Positions 45,811 through 54,932 of a DNA stretch of 64,000 bases are shown here, in pieces. Source of the DNA: Agromyces luteolus (lineage in GTDB: Bacteria; Actinomycetota; Actinomycetes; Actinomycetales; Microbacteriaceae). Each line of letters begins with the position of its first letter. Positions within the stretch are counted from its first letter, which is position 1. The DNA is taken from positions 1-64,000 of the forward strand of contig NZ_WODA01000004.1 in assembly GCF_009729855.1 (NCBI RefSeq), given 5' to 3'. A program made the translations under genes and the position numbers. The notes beneath the pieces were generated by a model that searched no databases, was not told the DNA's origin, and saw nothing but the letters and a program-made list of their open reading frames with translations.

Positions 45811-47059
45811 ACCCGGCGGCGAACTCGCGGAAGTCGGCGGTGGACGCCACGCCGTGGCGTCGCGCCGAGGTCCAGCCGCGCAGCAGCGCGAAGAACGCCT
45901 CGTCGCCCATCGCGAGCCGGAGCGCGTGCAGCAGGCATGCGCCGCGCTTGTAGACGCGGTCGTCGAACATCAGGTCGGGCCCGGGATCGCCGAGCACGAG
46001 GTCGCGCGGCAGCCGTGAGAGCATCGCGTGCGCGCGGTGCGCGAGCGTGTCGGCCTTCGCGTGCCCCGCCGCCTCCGACCACAGCCACTCCGCGTAGCAC
46101 GCGAAGCCCTCGTTGAGCCAGATGTCGCCCCAGTGCGCGACGCCGACGCTGTTGCCGAACCACTGGTGCGCGAGCTCGTGCGCGATCAGCCGCTCCGATC
46201 CGCTCCGCCCGTCGGCGTGGCTCGAGCCGAACGTCGCCATGCCCTGCGACTCGAGCGGGATCTCGAGCGGGTCCTCGGTGACGACGACGGTGTACGTCGG
46301 GAACGGGTACGGTCCGAACAGCTCCTGGAAGACCTCGAGCATGCGGCCGACCGGGGCGAAGTCGTGCAGCACGCGGCGCGCGATCGCCACGGGGTACGCG
46401 AGTGTCCAGTCGATTCCCGCGGATCGGCGCGGTTCCATCGTGTAGCGCCCGATCTGGACGGTCGCGAGGTACGTCGAGGTCGGCGCCTGCTCCTCGTACG
46501 TCCAGGTGCCCGTGCCGCGGCCGACGACGTGGTCGACGAGCTCGCCCGTGGCGAGCACCGTGTACGCCTCCTCGGTCGTGATCCGGATCCGGTAGGTCGC
46601 CTTGTCGGCGGGCCGGTCGTTGCACGGGAACCACGTCGGCGCGCCGGACGGCTGGGCGGCGACGAGCACCCCGTCGTCGAGTTCCTCCCAGCCGATGGCG
46701 CCCCAGCGCGAGCGGCGCGGCCGCGGCATGCCGTCGTACTGGACCTCGACCTCGAACTCGTCGCCCGCGGCGACCGGCCCGGACGGTGTCACCGTGAGGT
46801 GGGTCTGCGACTGCGTCCACCGGTTCGGCCGGGCACCGTCGACCTTGACCCGCTTGGCCCTGAGGTGCACGAGGTCGAGGTGGATCGAGCGGAGCGCGAC
46901 ATCCGCCCTCACCCGCAGCGTCGCGCGGGCGTCGAGGCGGTTCGTGGCGACCCGGTAGCGCAGGTCGAGGTCGTAGTGCAGGACCGAGAAGTCGGTCGAG
47001 CCCGAGCGGGGCAGGTAGACGTGCGGCGCCGCGGCGCCGGGAGCGCGGTCGGAGCCCAT
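45734..47059 (-). CDS. M1 family metallopeptidase linked to the poly-amino-acid synthetase
   Basis: This 441-residue protein has the M1 zinc site His294-Glu295-Leu-Ala-His298 (HELAHQWFGN) with Glu317 in LNEGFACYAE. The exopeptidase GxMEN motif is not conserved: the aligned stretch reads SQGMATFG. The usual C-terminal helical domains of aminopeptidase N are absent. No signal peptide is seen. Its ATG overlaps the synthetase stop (TGATG), so the two are made together. It may process or release the product of that enzyme. Confidence 0.87.
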   Translation of the reverse strand: MGSDRAPGAAAPHVYLPRSGSTDFSVLHYDLDLRYRVATNRLDARATLRVRADVALRSIHLDLVHLRAKRVKVDGARPNRWTQSQTHLTVTPSGPVAAGDEFEVEVQYDGMPRPRRSRWGAIGWEELDDGVLVAAQPSGAPTWFPCNDRPADKATYRIRITTEEAYTVLATGELVDHVVGRGTGTWTYEEQAPTSTYLATVQIGRYTMEPRRSAGIDWTLAYPVAIARRVLHDFAPVGRMLEVFQELFGPYPFPTYTVVVTEDPLEIPLESQGMATFGSSHADGRSGSERLIAHELAHQWFGNSVGVAHWGDIWLNEGFACYAEWLWSEAAGHAKADTLAHRAHAMLSRLPRDLVLGDPGPDLMFDDRVYKRGACLLHALRLAMGDEAFFALLRGWTSARRHGVASTADFREFAAGFTDAALDDLFDAWLLAPSLPRLPAR

Positions 47060-50000
47060 CAGGCGTTCTCGCGCCGGTAGTCGCCGACGACCACGGCGCG
47101 CCACGGCCCGATCGGGTTGCCGCTCCAGCGGCTGCCCGCGGGGACCGTCTCGCCGCGCATGACGAGTGAGGCCGGGCCGACGGTCGCGTCCTCGCCGATC
47201 CCCGCCGCGGGCAGGATGACGCTGTGCGGCCCGAGCGTGCCGCCCCGTTCGATCTCGACCTCGTCCATGCTCATGATTCGATCATGGAAGAGGTGCGTCT
47301 GCACGACGCATCCGCGATTCACGGTGGACGCGTCGCCCAGCGTCACGAGGTCGGCCTCCGGGAGCCAGTAGCTGTCGATCCACACGCCCGAGCCGATCCG
47401 GGCGCCGATGCTTCGCAGCCAGACCACGAGCGCGGGCGTGCCCGCCGCCGCGGAGGCGAACCAGGGCGCGGCGACCATCTCGGTGAACGTGTCCGACACC
47501 TCGCTCCGCCAGATGAACGACGACCAGAGCGGATGCTCCCCCGAGCGGATGCGACCGAGCAGCACCCACTTCGCGGCGGTGCTGAGCGCGGCGGCGACGG
47601 CGCCCGCGACGAGCATGAGCGGCCCGCTGAGCAGGATGGCCCAGCCGACGCCGAGCGCGTCGACGAGCCAGGCGAGGCCCACGAGCACGCCGAGCCCGAT
47701 GCCGCACGTCGCGATCACGGGCACGATGCGCAGGAACTCCCAGAGCGCACGTGCCCAGCGCAGCGCGTACGGCGGAGAGAACGTGCGCCGGGCCTCGACC
47801 TCCTGTGCGTGCCGTCGGAGCTTCACCGGAGGCGAGCCGAGCCACGAGGTGCCCGCCTTCGCCTTGCGCGGCGCGACCGAGAGCACGGCGACGAGCCCGT
47901 CCTTCGGCACGCGCTTGCCGCCGCCCGCCATGCCCGAGTTGCCGAGGAACGCGCGCGCGCCGATCTCGACGTGCGCGATGCGCACGTAGCCGCCGCCGAG
48001 CTCGTAGGGCGCGACGAGCGTGTCGTCGGCGAGGAACGCACCGTCGGCGATGCGCGTCATGCCGGGCAGCAAGAGCACCGTGGATGCCTCGACGTCGCGC
48101 CCGACGTCGGCGCCGAGCATGCGCAGCCAGATCGGCGTGAACAGGCTCGAGTAGATCGGGAAGAGGATCACGCGCGCGAGGTCGAGCAGCCGCTCGATCG
48201 ACCACGCCTGCCACCCGACGCGGCTGCGCACGGGGAAGACGCCCTCGGCGAGGCCGACGCCGAGCAGCCGCACCGACACGACGACGAGGAGCACGAGCAC
48301 CACGCCGGCGACGAGCGTCGCGGGAACGAGCGCCGCGGCGCTCCGGAGCGCGAGGTCGGCGAACGTCTCGGCGCCGCGGATCGCGACGGCCACGACCCAT
48401 CCCGCCGCGACGAACGCCGCGATGGGCAGCAACGAGACGAGGAGCGACGAGAGGGCGTACGCGAACACCCATCGCGTGCGCTGCGGCGGGCGCTCCTCCG
48501 GCCACCACGCGTCGGACTTGCCGACCCGCACGGCGGGCGATCCCGCCCAGTCCTGACCGGCCGGCACTCGCCCGAACACCGCGGAGCCCGGTGCGACGGT
48601 GGCGCGCTTGCCGATCCGCGCGCCCGGCATGAGCGAGCTGCGCGCTCCGATCGAGCTGCCCGCGCCGACCCGGATCTCGCCGATCCGCACGAGGTCGCCG
48701 TCGATCCAGTAGCCGGCGAGGTCGACCTCGGGCTCCACCGACGCGCCGGTGCCGATGCGCAGCATGCCGGTCACCGGCGGCAGCGCGTGCAGGTCGACGC
48801 CGGGACCGATGCGCGCGCCGAGCGCGCGGGCGTAGTAGCTGATCCACGGCGCTCCCGCGAGGCTCGCGGCGCCGACCTGGTGGGCGACCTGCTCCGCGAG
48901 CCAGAGCCTCAGGTGCACCGAGCCGCCGCGCGGGTAGTCCCCGGGCCGCAGTCCGGCGAGCGTGATCCGCGCGACGACGACGGCGATCGCCATCCGCCCC
49001 CACGGGGTCACGAACAGCACGAGCCCGACGACGAGCCAGGGCACCGAGACCTCGGGCAGCACGTCGTACCCGCCGAGCGGCCGCAGGATCGCGCTCGCCG
49101 TCAGCGCGTAGAGCAGCCAGCGGATGCCGCCCAGCACGAACAGCGGCACGCCGAGCAGGGTCTGCAGGAGCTGCATCCGACGCGGCGTGCGCGGGACGGT
49201 GTGCGTGGATGCCGCGGAGGCGGTGTCCGCGCGTTCGGCGAGCGCGGCCGCCATCGACCCGAACCGCGGGTGCGCGTAGACGTCGGCGACCGTGAAGTCG
49301 GGGTGCCGGGCGCGAACGAGCGACACGAGCTGCGCGGCCGCGAGCGACCCGCCGCCGAGGTCGAAGAAGTCGTCGTCGGCCTCCTCGACGGTCAGGCCCA
49401 GCACCGACCGCCAGTCGCCGGCGAGCTGGTGCGCCACCGGGTCGAGCTCGGCCTCGGTGCGCGCGTCGGCGTCATCGGCCGACGCCTCCTCGACCGGCCA
49501 CGGCAGCGCGGCGCGGTCGACCTTGCCCGACGTGCGGACGGGCAGCTCGTCGACGACGGCGAGAAGCGGCACGAGCGCCGCGGGCAGCTCCTCGCGGAGG
49601 CGCGCCACGGCGGCGCGCCGGTCGAACCCGGCGCCCTCGGCGACGGCGAGGTACCCGACCAGCACGTCGTTCCCGGCGGCGCTGCGACGCACGGCCGCGG
49701 CAGCGCCCGAGACGCCCGGGAGATCCTGCAGCGCGGCCTCGATCTCGCCGAGCTCGATGCGGCGTCCGCCCACCTTGACCTGGTCGTCTGCGCGTCCCTG
49801 GTAGAAGAGCCCCGCCCGGTCGAAGCGGACGAGGTCGCCGCTGCGGTACGCGCGGTCCCAGCCGAGCGAGGGCATCGGGGCGTACTTCTCGGCGTCCTTC
49901 GCGGGATCGAGGTAGCGGGCCAGCCCGACGCCGCCGATGACCAGCTCGCCGACCTCGCCGTCGGCCACGGGCGCCCCCTCGGCGTCGACGACCGCGACGT

Positions 50001-51006
50001 CCCAGCCGTCGAGCGGCACGCCGATGCGCACCGGGTCGCCGGGCCCCAGCATCGCCGCGGTGGCCACGACCGTCGCCTCGGTGGGCCCGTACGTGTTCCA
50101 GACCTCGCGGCCCTCGACCGCGAGCCGTGCGATGAGCTCGGGCGGGCACGCCTCGCCGCCGAAGATGAGCATCCGCACGCTGTCGAGCGCGTCCGCCGGC
50201 CACAGCGCCGCGAGCGTCGGCACGGTCGAGACGACGGTGATGCGTCGGGCCGCGAGCCACGGCCCGAGGTCCATGCCGCTGCGCACGAGCGACCGCGGGG
50301 CGGGAACGAGGCACGCGCCGTGCCGCCAGGCGAGCCACATCTCCTCGCACGACGCGTCGAACGCGACCGAGAGGCCCGCGAGCACGCGGTCGTCGACGGT
50401 GATCGGCTCGTCCTGCAGGAAGAGCCGCGCCTCGGCGTCGACGAACGCGGCGGCCGAGCGGTGCGACACGGCGACGCCCTTGGGCGTGCCGGTCGAGCCC
50501 GACGTGAAGATGATCCACGCGTCGTCGGCGGGCGCGGGCGGCGGGATCACCGGCGTCGCGGCCGTGCTCGGGTGGGTCGCGGCATCCGTCACGACCTCGC
50601 GCGGCGCCTCGACACCGGTCGACGTGACGTAGCCCGAATCGGTGAGGATGCCGCTGACCAGCGCCTCGGAGAACACCAGGGCTGCACGTTCGTCCGGATC
50701 GTCGGCGTCGACGGGGACGTAGGCGGCCCCCGCGGCGAGCACGCCGAGGATCGCGAGGTAGAGCTCGCGGGAGCCCGAGGACATGCGCACGCCCACGCGG
50801 TCGCCCCCGCGCACGCCGACCTCGTGCAGCCGGGCGGCGATGACGTCGACCCGGGCCACGAGCTCGCGGTAACTGAGCGCCCCGCGGTCGTCCTCGATGG
50901 CGGATGCCTCGGGCGAGCGCGCCGTGGTCTCGCGCAGCACGTCGAGCAGCGTCCGCGGCTCCGGCGCGAGCGCCGACCTGCTGATCCGACCGGGGGTGTC
51001 CGTCAC
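47059..51006 (-). CDS. Pls/PosA-type nonribosomal synthetase (adenylation, carrier, membrane/beta-helix domains)
   Basis: This 1315-residue enzyme has an adenylation domain (about 20-505) with IIFTSGSTGTPKGVAVSH, FDASCEEMW whose aspartate would hold the amino group, NTYGPTEATVVA and RTSGKVDRAALPW. A carrier domain follows, with Ser554 in DFFDLGGGSLAA. After that comes a membrane part with about six helices and several acetyltransferase-like left-handed-helix repeats (for example IGTGASVEPEVDLAGYW). There is no condensation or thioesterase domain. This is the layout of epsilon-poly-lysine synthetase and relatives, which make homopolymers of an amino acid. GTG at 51006 has GGGGAGGGCGAGGC upstream. 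Confidence 0.9.
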   Translation of the reverse strand: MTDTPGRISRSALAPEPRTLLDVLRETTARSPEASAIEDDRGALSYRELVARVDVIAARLHEVGVRGGDRVGVRMSSGSRELYLAILGVLAAGAAYVPVDADDPDERAALVFSEALVSGILTDSGYVTSTGVEAPREVVTDAATHPSTAATPVIPPPAPADDAWIIFTSGSTGTPKGVAVSHRSAAAFVDAEARLFLQDEPITVDDRVLAGLSVAFDASCEEMWLAWRHGACLVPAPRSLVRSGMDLGPWLAARRITVVSTVPTLAALWPADALDSVRMLIFGGEACPPELIARLAVEGREVWNTYGPTEATVVATAAMLGPGDPVRIGVPLDGWDVAVVDAEGAPVADGEVGELVIGGVGLARYLDPAKDAEKYAPMPSLGWDRAYRSGDLVRFDRAGLFYQGRADDQVKVGGRRIELGEIEAALQDLPGVSGAAAAVRRSAAGNDVLVGYLAVAEGAGFDRRAAVARLREELPAALVPLLAVVDELPVRTSGKVDRAALPWPVEEASADDADARTEAELDPVAHQLAGDWRSVLGLTVEEADDDFFDLGGGSLAAAQLVSLVRARHPDFTVADVYAHPRFGSMAAALAERADTASAASTHTVPRTPRRMQLLQTLLGVPLFVLGGIRWLLYALTASAILRPLGGYDVLPEVSVPWLVVGLVLFVTPWGRMAIAVVVARITLAGLRPGDYPRGGSVHLRLWLAEQVAHQVGAASLAGAPWISYYARALGARIGPGVDLHALPPVTGMLRIGTGASVEPEVDLAGYWIDGDLVRIGEIRVGAGSSIGARSSLMPGARIGKRATVAPGSAVFGRVPAGQDWAGSPAVRVGKSDAWWPEERPPQRTRWVFAYALSSLLVSLLPIAAFVAAGWVVAVAIRGAETFADLALRSAAALVPATLVAGVVLVLLVVVSVRLLGVGLAEGVFPVRSRVGWQAWSIERLLDLARVILFPIYSSLFTPIWLRMLGADVGRDVEASTVLLLPGMTRIADGAFLADDTLVAPYELGGGYVRIAHVEIGARAFLGNSGMAGGGKRVPKDGLVAVLSVAPRKAKAGTSWLGSPPVKLRRHAQEVEARRTFSPPYALRWARALWEFLRIVPVIATCGIGLGVLVGLAWLVDALGVGWAILLSGPLMLVAGAVAAALSTAAKWVLLGRIRSGEHPLWSSFIWRSEVSDTFTEMVAAPWFASAAAGTPALVVWLRSIGARIGSGVWIDSYWLPEADLVTLGDASTVNRGCVVQTHLFHDRIMSMDEVEIERGGTLGPHSVILPAAGIGEDATVGPASLVMRGETVPAGSRWSGNPIGPWRAVVVGDYRRENA

Positions 51007-51126
51007 CGTGCCTCGCCCTCCCCGGCCGCCGCCGGTGCACTCCACGTCAGGATGTCACGCTAGGCGGCGCGGGTGACGCACCGGTGAACACGGGCGCCGC
51101 ACATCCGTGCCACCGGCGTCGCCGGA

Positions 51127-51155
51127 TTGCGTTTCCCTGCCCGTCGAACCAGACT
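51127..51155 (+). promoter_or_regulatory. Promoter TTGCGT-N17-CAGACT, leaderless
   Basis: -35 TTGCGT (51127-51132) and -10 CAGACT (51150-51155) are 17 bases apart. CAGACT ends six bases before the ATG at 51162. Confidence 0.55.
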
Positions 51156-51161
51156 CGGCGC

Positions 51162-51389
51162 ATGGGTTCCACGCAGGACGGGTCGCGCGACGACAACGAG
51201 CAGCGCAGCGTCGACGAGGTCGTCGACCGGCTGTCGAAGAAGTTCCCCGACCTCGACCGCGACGAGATCCGACGCATCGTCGACGAGGAGCATCGCGCGT
51301 TCGACGGCCGGCCCGTCCGCGACTTCGTGCCGGTGCTCGTCGAGAAGGGCGCGAAGCGCCGCATCAAGGCGGCCGCGAAGTCGGGCTGA
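51162..51389 (+). CDS. Three-helix-bundle dimerization domain protein (short paralogue)
   Basis: This 75-residue protein is almost entirely the domain shared with 23866-24222, including the identical FDGRPVRDFVPVLVE. A basic end (GAKRRIKAAAKSG) replaces the acidic tail of the longer copy. A leaderless promoter sets the start at 51162. The basic tail suggests nucleic-acid contact, but this is a guess. Confidence 0.72.
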   Translation: MGSTQDGSRDDNEQRSVDEVVDRLSKKFPDLDRDEIRRIVDEEHRAFDGRPVRDFVPVLVEKGAKRRIKAAAKSG

Positions 51390-51411
51390 CGAGGCATCGG
51401 CCGCAGGACGA

Positions 51412-51450
51412 CCGCGGCCGCGGCATCCGCTCGGGACACCGCGGCCGCGG
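51412..51450. terminator. CCGCGGCCGCGG repeat pair between convergent genes
   Basis: The 12-base palindrome CCGCGGCCGCGG occurs at 51412-51423 and 51439-51450, so the two copies can pair around a 15-base loop. It lies between the small protein and the leftward carboxypeptidase. Confidence 0.45.
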
Positions 51451-51470
51451 CCGGTTCGGGTCGGCTGGGG

Positions 51471-53909
51471 TCAGCTCGACGCCCTGACGGTCGTCGAGCT
51501 GAAGTTCGTCCCGCTGCCGTCCGGCTTGTAGTTCCGCTCGACGTTGCCCGCCGAGTCGACCGAGAACCAGTTGATCCTGGTGCCCGCGGGCACTGTGATC
51601 GTCTCGGCGCCCTCGCGCACGCCGGCCGAGGCGTACAGCGTCGACGCGTAGGTGGGCTTCGACCCGTCGATCGTGTAGAACACGGCCGCCGGCTCCGAGG
51701 TGTCGAACATCACGTCGACCATGCCGGGCTCGGCGCTCGCCGAGACGACGACCTTGCTCGACGGACGCTTGTCGTCGGTCTCGAAGTCGCGGGCGACCCG
51801 CATGAGTTCGACGAGTCCGTTCGCGAACTCCTGCGACTCGGCGTGCGCCGAGGCGCCCGTCGGGTTCTCGTTCTCGAACGGCGGCTGGAACTGCGTGCCG
51901 ACCTCGAAGTTCCACGCGTAGATCCCGTGCTTGTACCAGAGCAGGTCACCCGAGTTGCCGGCCGCGGAGTACAGCACGTCGGCGATCGGGCCCGTGCGGG
52001 CCGGCGTCACGGACAGCCCGCGGTACCGCTTGATCTCGGAGAGGATCCGCGCCGAGGCGCCCCAGAAGTACGACTCCTCCTCGAGGGTCGGCCGCGGGGC
52101 CGACACCCGACCGGGCAGCGCGTACGCGCCGGGCGACCACATGAAGTAGTTGCCCGAGCTGTGCAGGTTCATCGCGAACCTGATGTTCGGGTTCTCCCCC
52201 GCGATCCAGTCGATGTTCGAGCTCTCGGGCTCGCTGAGCTCGCTCGGACCGGCGTAGGTGCCGCTCGTGCACGAGGTCGACGCGCCGTCGTACCCGTCGA
52301 AGAGGCTGTAGGTGTCGTAGTTGCGGTTGTTGTCGACGCCCCAGCTGTTCCGCGCGTTGAAGTCGGCGCTGCCGGTCAGCGGGCAGTGGTTCGTCATGTT
52401 CTTGCGCTGCGAGTTGAAGTCGTAGAACGAGTAGTGGCCGCCGTCGGGGTTGACCGACGGGACGATCCAGATGTCGAGCGCGTTCACGAGCTTCTTCGTC
52501 TCGGCGTCCTGCGCGTAGTTGCGCAGCAGTCGCTCCGCCGTCTCGATCGTGACGAGCGGCGGCACCCACTCGCGCGCGTGCTCCTGCGCGTAGGCGAGCA
52601 CGCCCGGCTTCGACCCGTCGCGGGTCTTGCCGACGCGGATCGCGTACACCGGGTGCGGGTCGCGCGAGACGGTCTCGGGCGCCGAGAGCCCGTCGGTGAG
52701 GTCGGCCGAGGCCGCCGAGACGACGCCCGAACCGCTGTTGCCGCGGTAGGTGTAGGCGGTGACCAGGGCGGATGCCGCGGGCGCGGCGTTGATCGCCGCG
52801 ACGACCTGCGCCGCGGTGCTCGTGATCGCGCCGGACGCATCGGTCGCGAGCGACACCGTGATGTCGTCACCCGTGACGGACACCGAGAGCGGGGAGTCCG
52901 CGGCCCCGGGGTCGACGAACGCGACGCTCAGGTCGTTGCCGCCCTCGTGGCCCCACGCGACGGAGTCGATGCCGACCCGGTTCGCCGTCGAGGTTCCGAG
53001 CAGCGCCTGCGCGAGACGGCGGTAGCCGTTCGTCTCGTACGGCAGCTGGACGATCTCGGCGAGCTGCGGGAACTCCGCCGCGAGCGCCTTGACCCGGTCG
53101 TAGAGCTCGGTCGGCGTGAGGTACGACGTGATGAAGTCGCTCTGGTAGTTCGGCCCGTACGCGTCGTCGCCGTCGAGCGGGAGCCAGTCCTCGACCTTCG
53201 CCGTCGCGGTGTCGCCGCTCGGGCTCGTGATGCGGATGGTGTCGGGTCGCGTCTCGACGACCGCGGCACCGCGGTGGTACAGGTAGACGCCCGCGTCGAC
53301 GAAGCGGCTGATGTTCTGCGTGCCGCCCGAGCCGATCTCGGTGCCGGGGCCGCTGTCACGGGCGACCGTGAGCTGCGACGAGTTCGTCTGGCCGTCGGCC
53401 CACTTGGCCTCGACGGAGAGGTAGCCGACGCCGAACGACGTGTAGTAGTCGGCGCGGATGATCCTCACGTCGGAGACCTCCGCCGCCTCGGCCGCCTCGG
53501 CGAACTCCTCGTTCGCGGCGACGGCCTCGGCGATGGTCGCGTCGCGCTCGGCGAGCACGGCCTCGGTGTCGTCCTCGTCGTGCACGGACTTCCCGACCGC
53601 GAATCCGCGGGCGCGCAGTGCGTCCGCTTCACCGTCGCTGATCACGGCGTGCGCCGTGATCGTGCCGTCGGGGTTGGCGTGCGCGGCGTGGTCGAGGTCG
53701 ACGCCGGTGCCGACCAGGCGGTCGAGCTCGGCGGAGTCGGCGACGATCACCTCGACGACGGCGACCTCGTCACCGGCGTCTCGGACGAGCTCCGGCAGCG
53801 GCTCGGTGCCGCTCGCCGGACTGATGGGCGTCATGCTGGTGAGGACGAGCCCGGCGAGCGCGGCGAACGCCGCCGACCCCCCGAGCACCCTGCGTCTGAT
53901 CGTGGACAT
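51471..53909 (-). CDS. Secreted M14 zinc carboxypeptidase
   Basis: This 812-residue precursor has a signal peptide (basic MSTIRRR then a hydrophobic stretch, cleavage near 35). After an N-terminal prodomain-like region comes the M14 domain. Zinc ligands are His444 and Glu447 (HAREWV) and the His in MNLHSSGNY; substrate residues lie in NNRNYDTYS and the catalytic Glu in NFEVGTQF. About 110 residues (roughly 320-430, with VSVTGDDITVSLATDASGAI) are inserted before the zinc motif, unlike standard M14 enzymes. A C-terminal beta-sandwich (about 735-812) contains FYTIDGSKPTYAS. It would trim peptides outside the cell. Confidence 0.9.
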   Translation of the reverse strand: MSTIRRRVLGGSAAFAALAGLVLTSMTPISPASGTEPLPELVRDAGDEVAVVEVIVADSAELDRLVGTGVDLDHAAHANPDGTITAHAVISDGEADALRARGFAVGKSVHDEDDTEAVLAERDATIAEAVAANEEFAEAAEAAEVSDVRIIRADYYTSFGVGYLSVEAKWADGQTNSSQLTVARDSGPGTEIGSGGTQNISRFVDAGVYLYHRGAAVVETRPDTIRITSPSGDTATAKVEDWLPLDGDDAYGPNYQSDFITSYLTPTELYDRVKALAAEFPQLAEIVQLPYETNGYRRLAQALLGTSTANRVGIDSVAWGHEGGNDLSVAFVDPGAADSPLSVSVTGDDITVSLATDASGAITSTAAQVVAAINAAPAASALVTAYTYRGNSGSGVVSAASADLTDGLSAPETVSRDPHPVYAIRVGKTRDGSKPGVLAYAQEHAREWVPPLVTIETAERLLRNYAQDAETKKLVNALDIWIVPSVNPDGGHYSFYDFNSQRKNMTNHCPLTGSADFNARNSWGVDNNRNYDTYSLFDGYDGASTSCTSGTYAGPSELSEPESSNIDWIAGENPNIRFAMNLHSSGNYFMWSPGAYALPGRVSAPRPTLEEESYFWGASARILSEIKRYRGLSVTPARTGPIADVLYSAAGNSGDLLWYKHGIYAWNFEVGTQFQPPFENENPTGASAHAESQEFANGLVELMRVARDFETDDKRPSSKVVVSASAEPGMVDVMFDTSEPAAVFYTIDGSKPTYASTLYASAGVREGAETITVPAGTRINWFSVDSAGNVERNYKPDGSGTNFSSTTVRASS

Positions 53910-54214
53910 CGATGTCTTCCCCCTCGTTGCGGTGACCCTGAGATGGAGCCGTCGCCGGCAGGGGTGCACGGATCGCCGTCGCCCCCACTCCGACCGCCCG
54001 ACCCGGCCTGCGGGCGCGGACCGGGTCGAGCGTGCGCTCTGTCTACCGGCCGGGCAACTTTCGCGTCAACGATGTCAAAAGTAGTCGGGACGAATTGCCC
54101 GTTGAGCGGATGCCTCGGCGGACGATCGGCGCGCGCCACGACGTCCCAGCGCGTTCGGTCGGCCAGGTCGCCCTCGTACTCCGCGACGTCGGTGGCCCCT
54201 GCCAGACTCGACGC
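53910..54214. other. Intergenic region between carboxypeptidase and YdeI-like genes
   Basis: This 305-bp divergent control region has no gene that I can support. CAGACT at 54203-54208 is the -10 box of the rightward gene, six bases before its ATG. A less GC-rich stretch (54057-54105, with ACTTTCGCGTCAACGATG and CAAAAGTAG) probably holds the promoter of the secreted peptidase. No clear palindrome is seen. Confidence 0.45.
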
Positions 54215-54907
54215 ATGAGCGGCTCCATCGGCACACCGGGCGGCACGCCCGAGCGGCCGGCCCTGTTCTTCTCCGGCCCCGAGGAGTTCCGCGCGTGGCT
54301 CGAGGCCAACCACGAGACCGAGACCGAGCTGTGGATGGGCCTCTACAAGAAGGGCGCGCCCGAGCGCGGGCTGACGTGGGAGGAGGCCGTGCCCGAGGCA
54401 CTCTGCTTCGGCTGGATCGACTCCGTGTCGCAGCGCATCGACGACGTCGCGCGACGCCAGCGCTGGACCCCGCGCAAGCCGAAGAGCAACTGGTCCGCCG
54501 TGAACATCGCGCACGTCGAGCGCCTCACCGCCGAGGGCCGCATGCGCCCCGCGGGCATCGCCGCGTACGAGCGCCGCAGCGACGACCGCTCGGCGATCTA
54601 CTCGTTCGAGAACCCCGAGGAGGCGCTCCCGCCGGAGTTCACGCGCATGCTCGAGGCGGATGCCGCGGCATCCGCGTTCTGGGAGGTCGCGACGCCGAGC
54701 TACCGCAAGCTGGTCGCGTACTGGATCATGTCGGCGAAGCAGGAGGCCACGCGCGAGCGACGGATGTCGCAGCTCGTCGAGCACAGTGCGGCCGGGCAGC
54801 TCGTGCCGTTCCAGCAGTACGGGGCGACGCCGAAGTGGGTTGAGCGGGCCGCGGAGGCGGCTCGAGCGGCGGCCGAAGCGAACGGCCGCGCGGCCGGGTC
54901 ATCCTGA
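54215..54907 (+). CDS. YdeI/OmpD-associated family protein
   Basis: This 230-residue protein has EFRAWLEANHETETELWMGLYK, then EALCFGWIDSVSQRIDD and RRQRWTPRKPKSNWSAVN, the pattern of the YdeI/OmdA family. The C-terminal part has EVATPSYRKLVAYWIMSAKQEATRERR, a helical motif common in this group. No enzymatic role is established. The start is set by the leaderless CAGACT box. Confidence 0.8.
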   Translation: MSGSIGTPGGTPERPALFFSGPEEFRAWLEANHETETELWMGLYKKGAPERGLTWEEAVPEALCFGWIDSVSQRIDDVARRQRWTPRKPKSNWSAVNIAHVERLTAEGRMRPAGIAAYERRSDDRSAIYSFENPEEALPPEFTRMLEADAAASAFWEVATPSYRKLVAYWIMSAKQEATRERRMSQLVEHSAAGQLVPFQQYGATPKWVERAAEAARAAAEANGRAAGSS

Positions 54908-54932
54908 GATCGGGGCCGTGAGCGGGGTCCGC

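Noticed and set aside
47224..51063. Plus-strand frame of about 1280 codons opposite the synthetase
   Set aside because: Arg/His/Asp-rich shadow of the synthetase gene; no start signal or domain.
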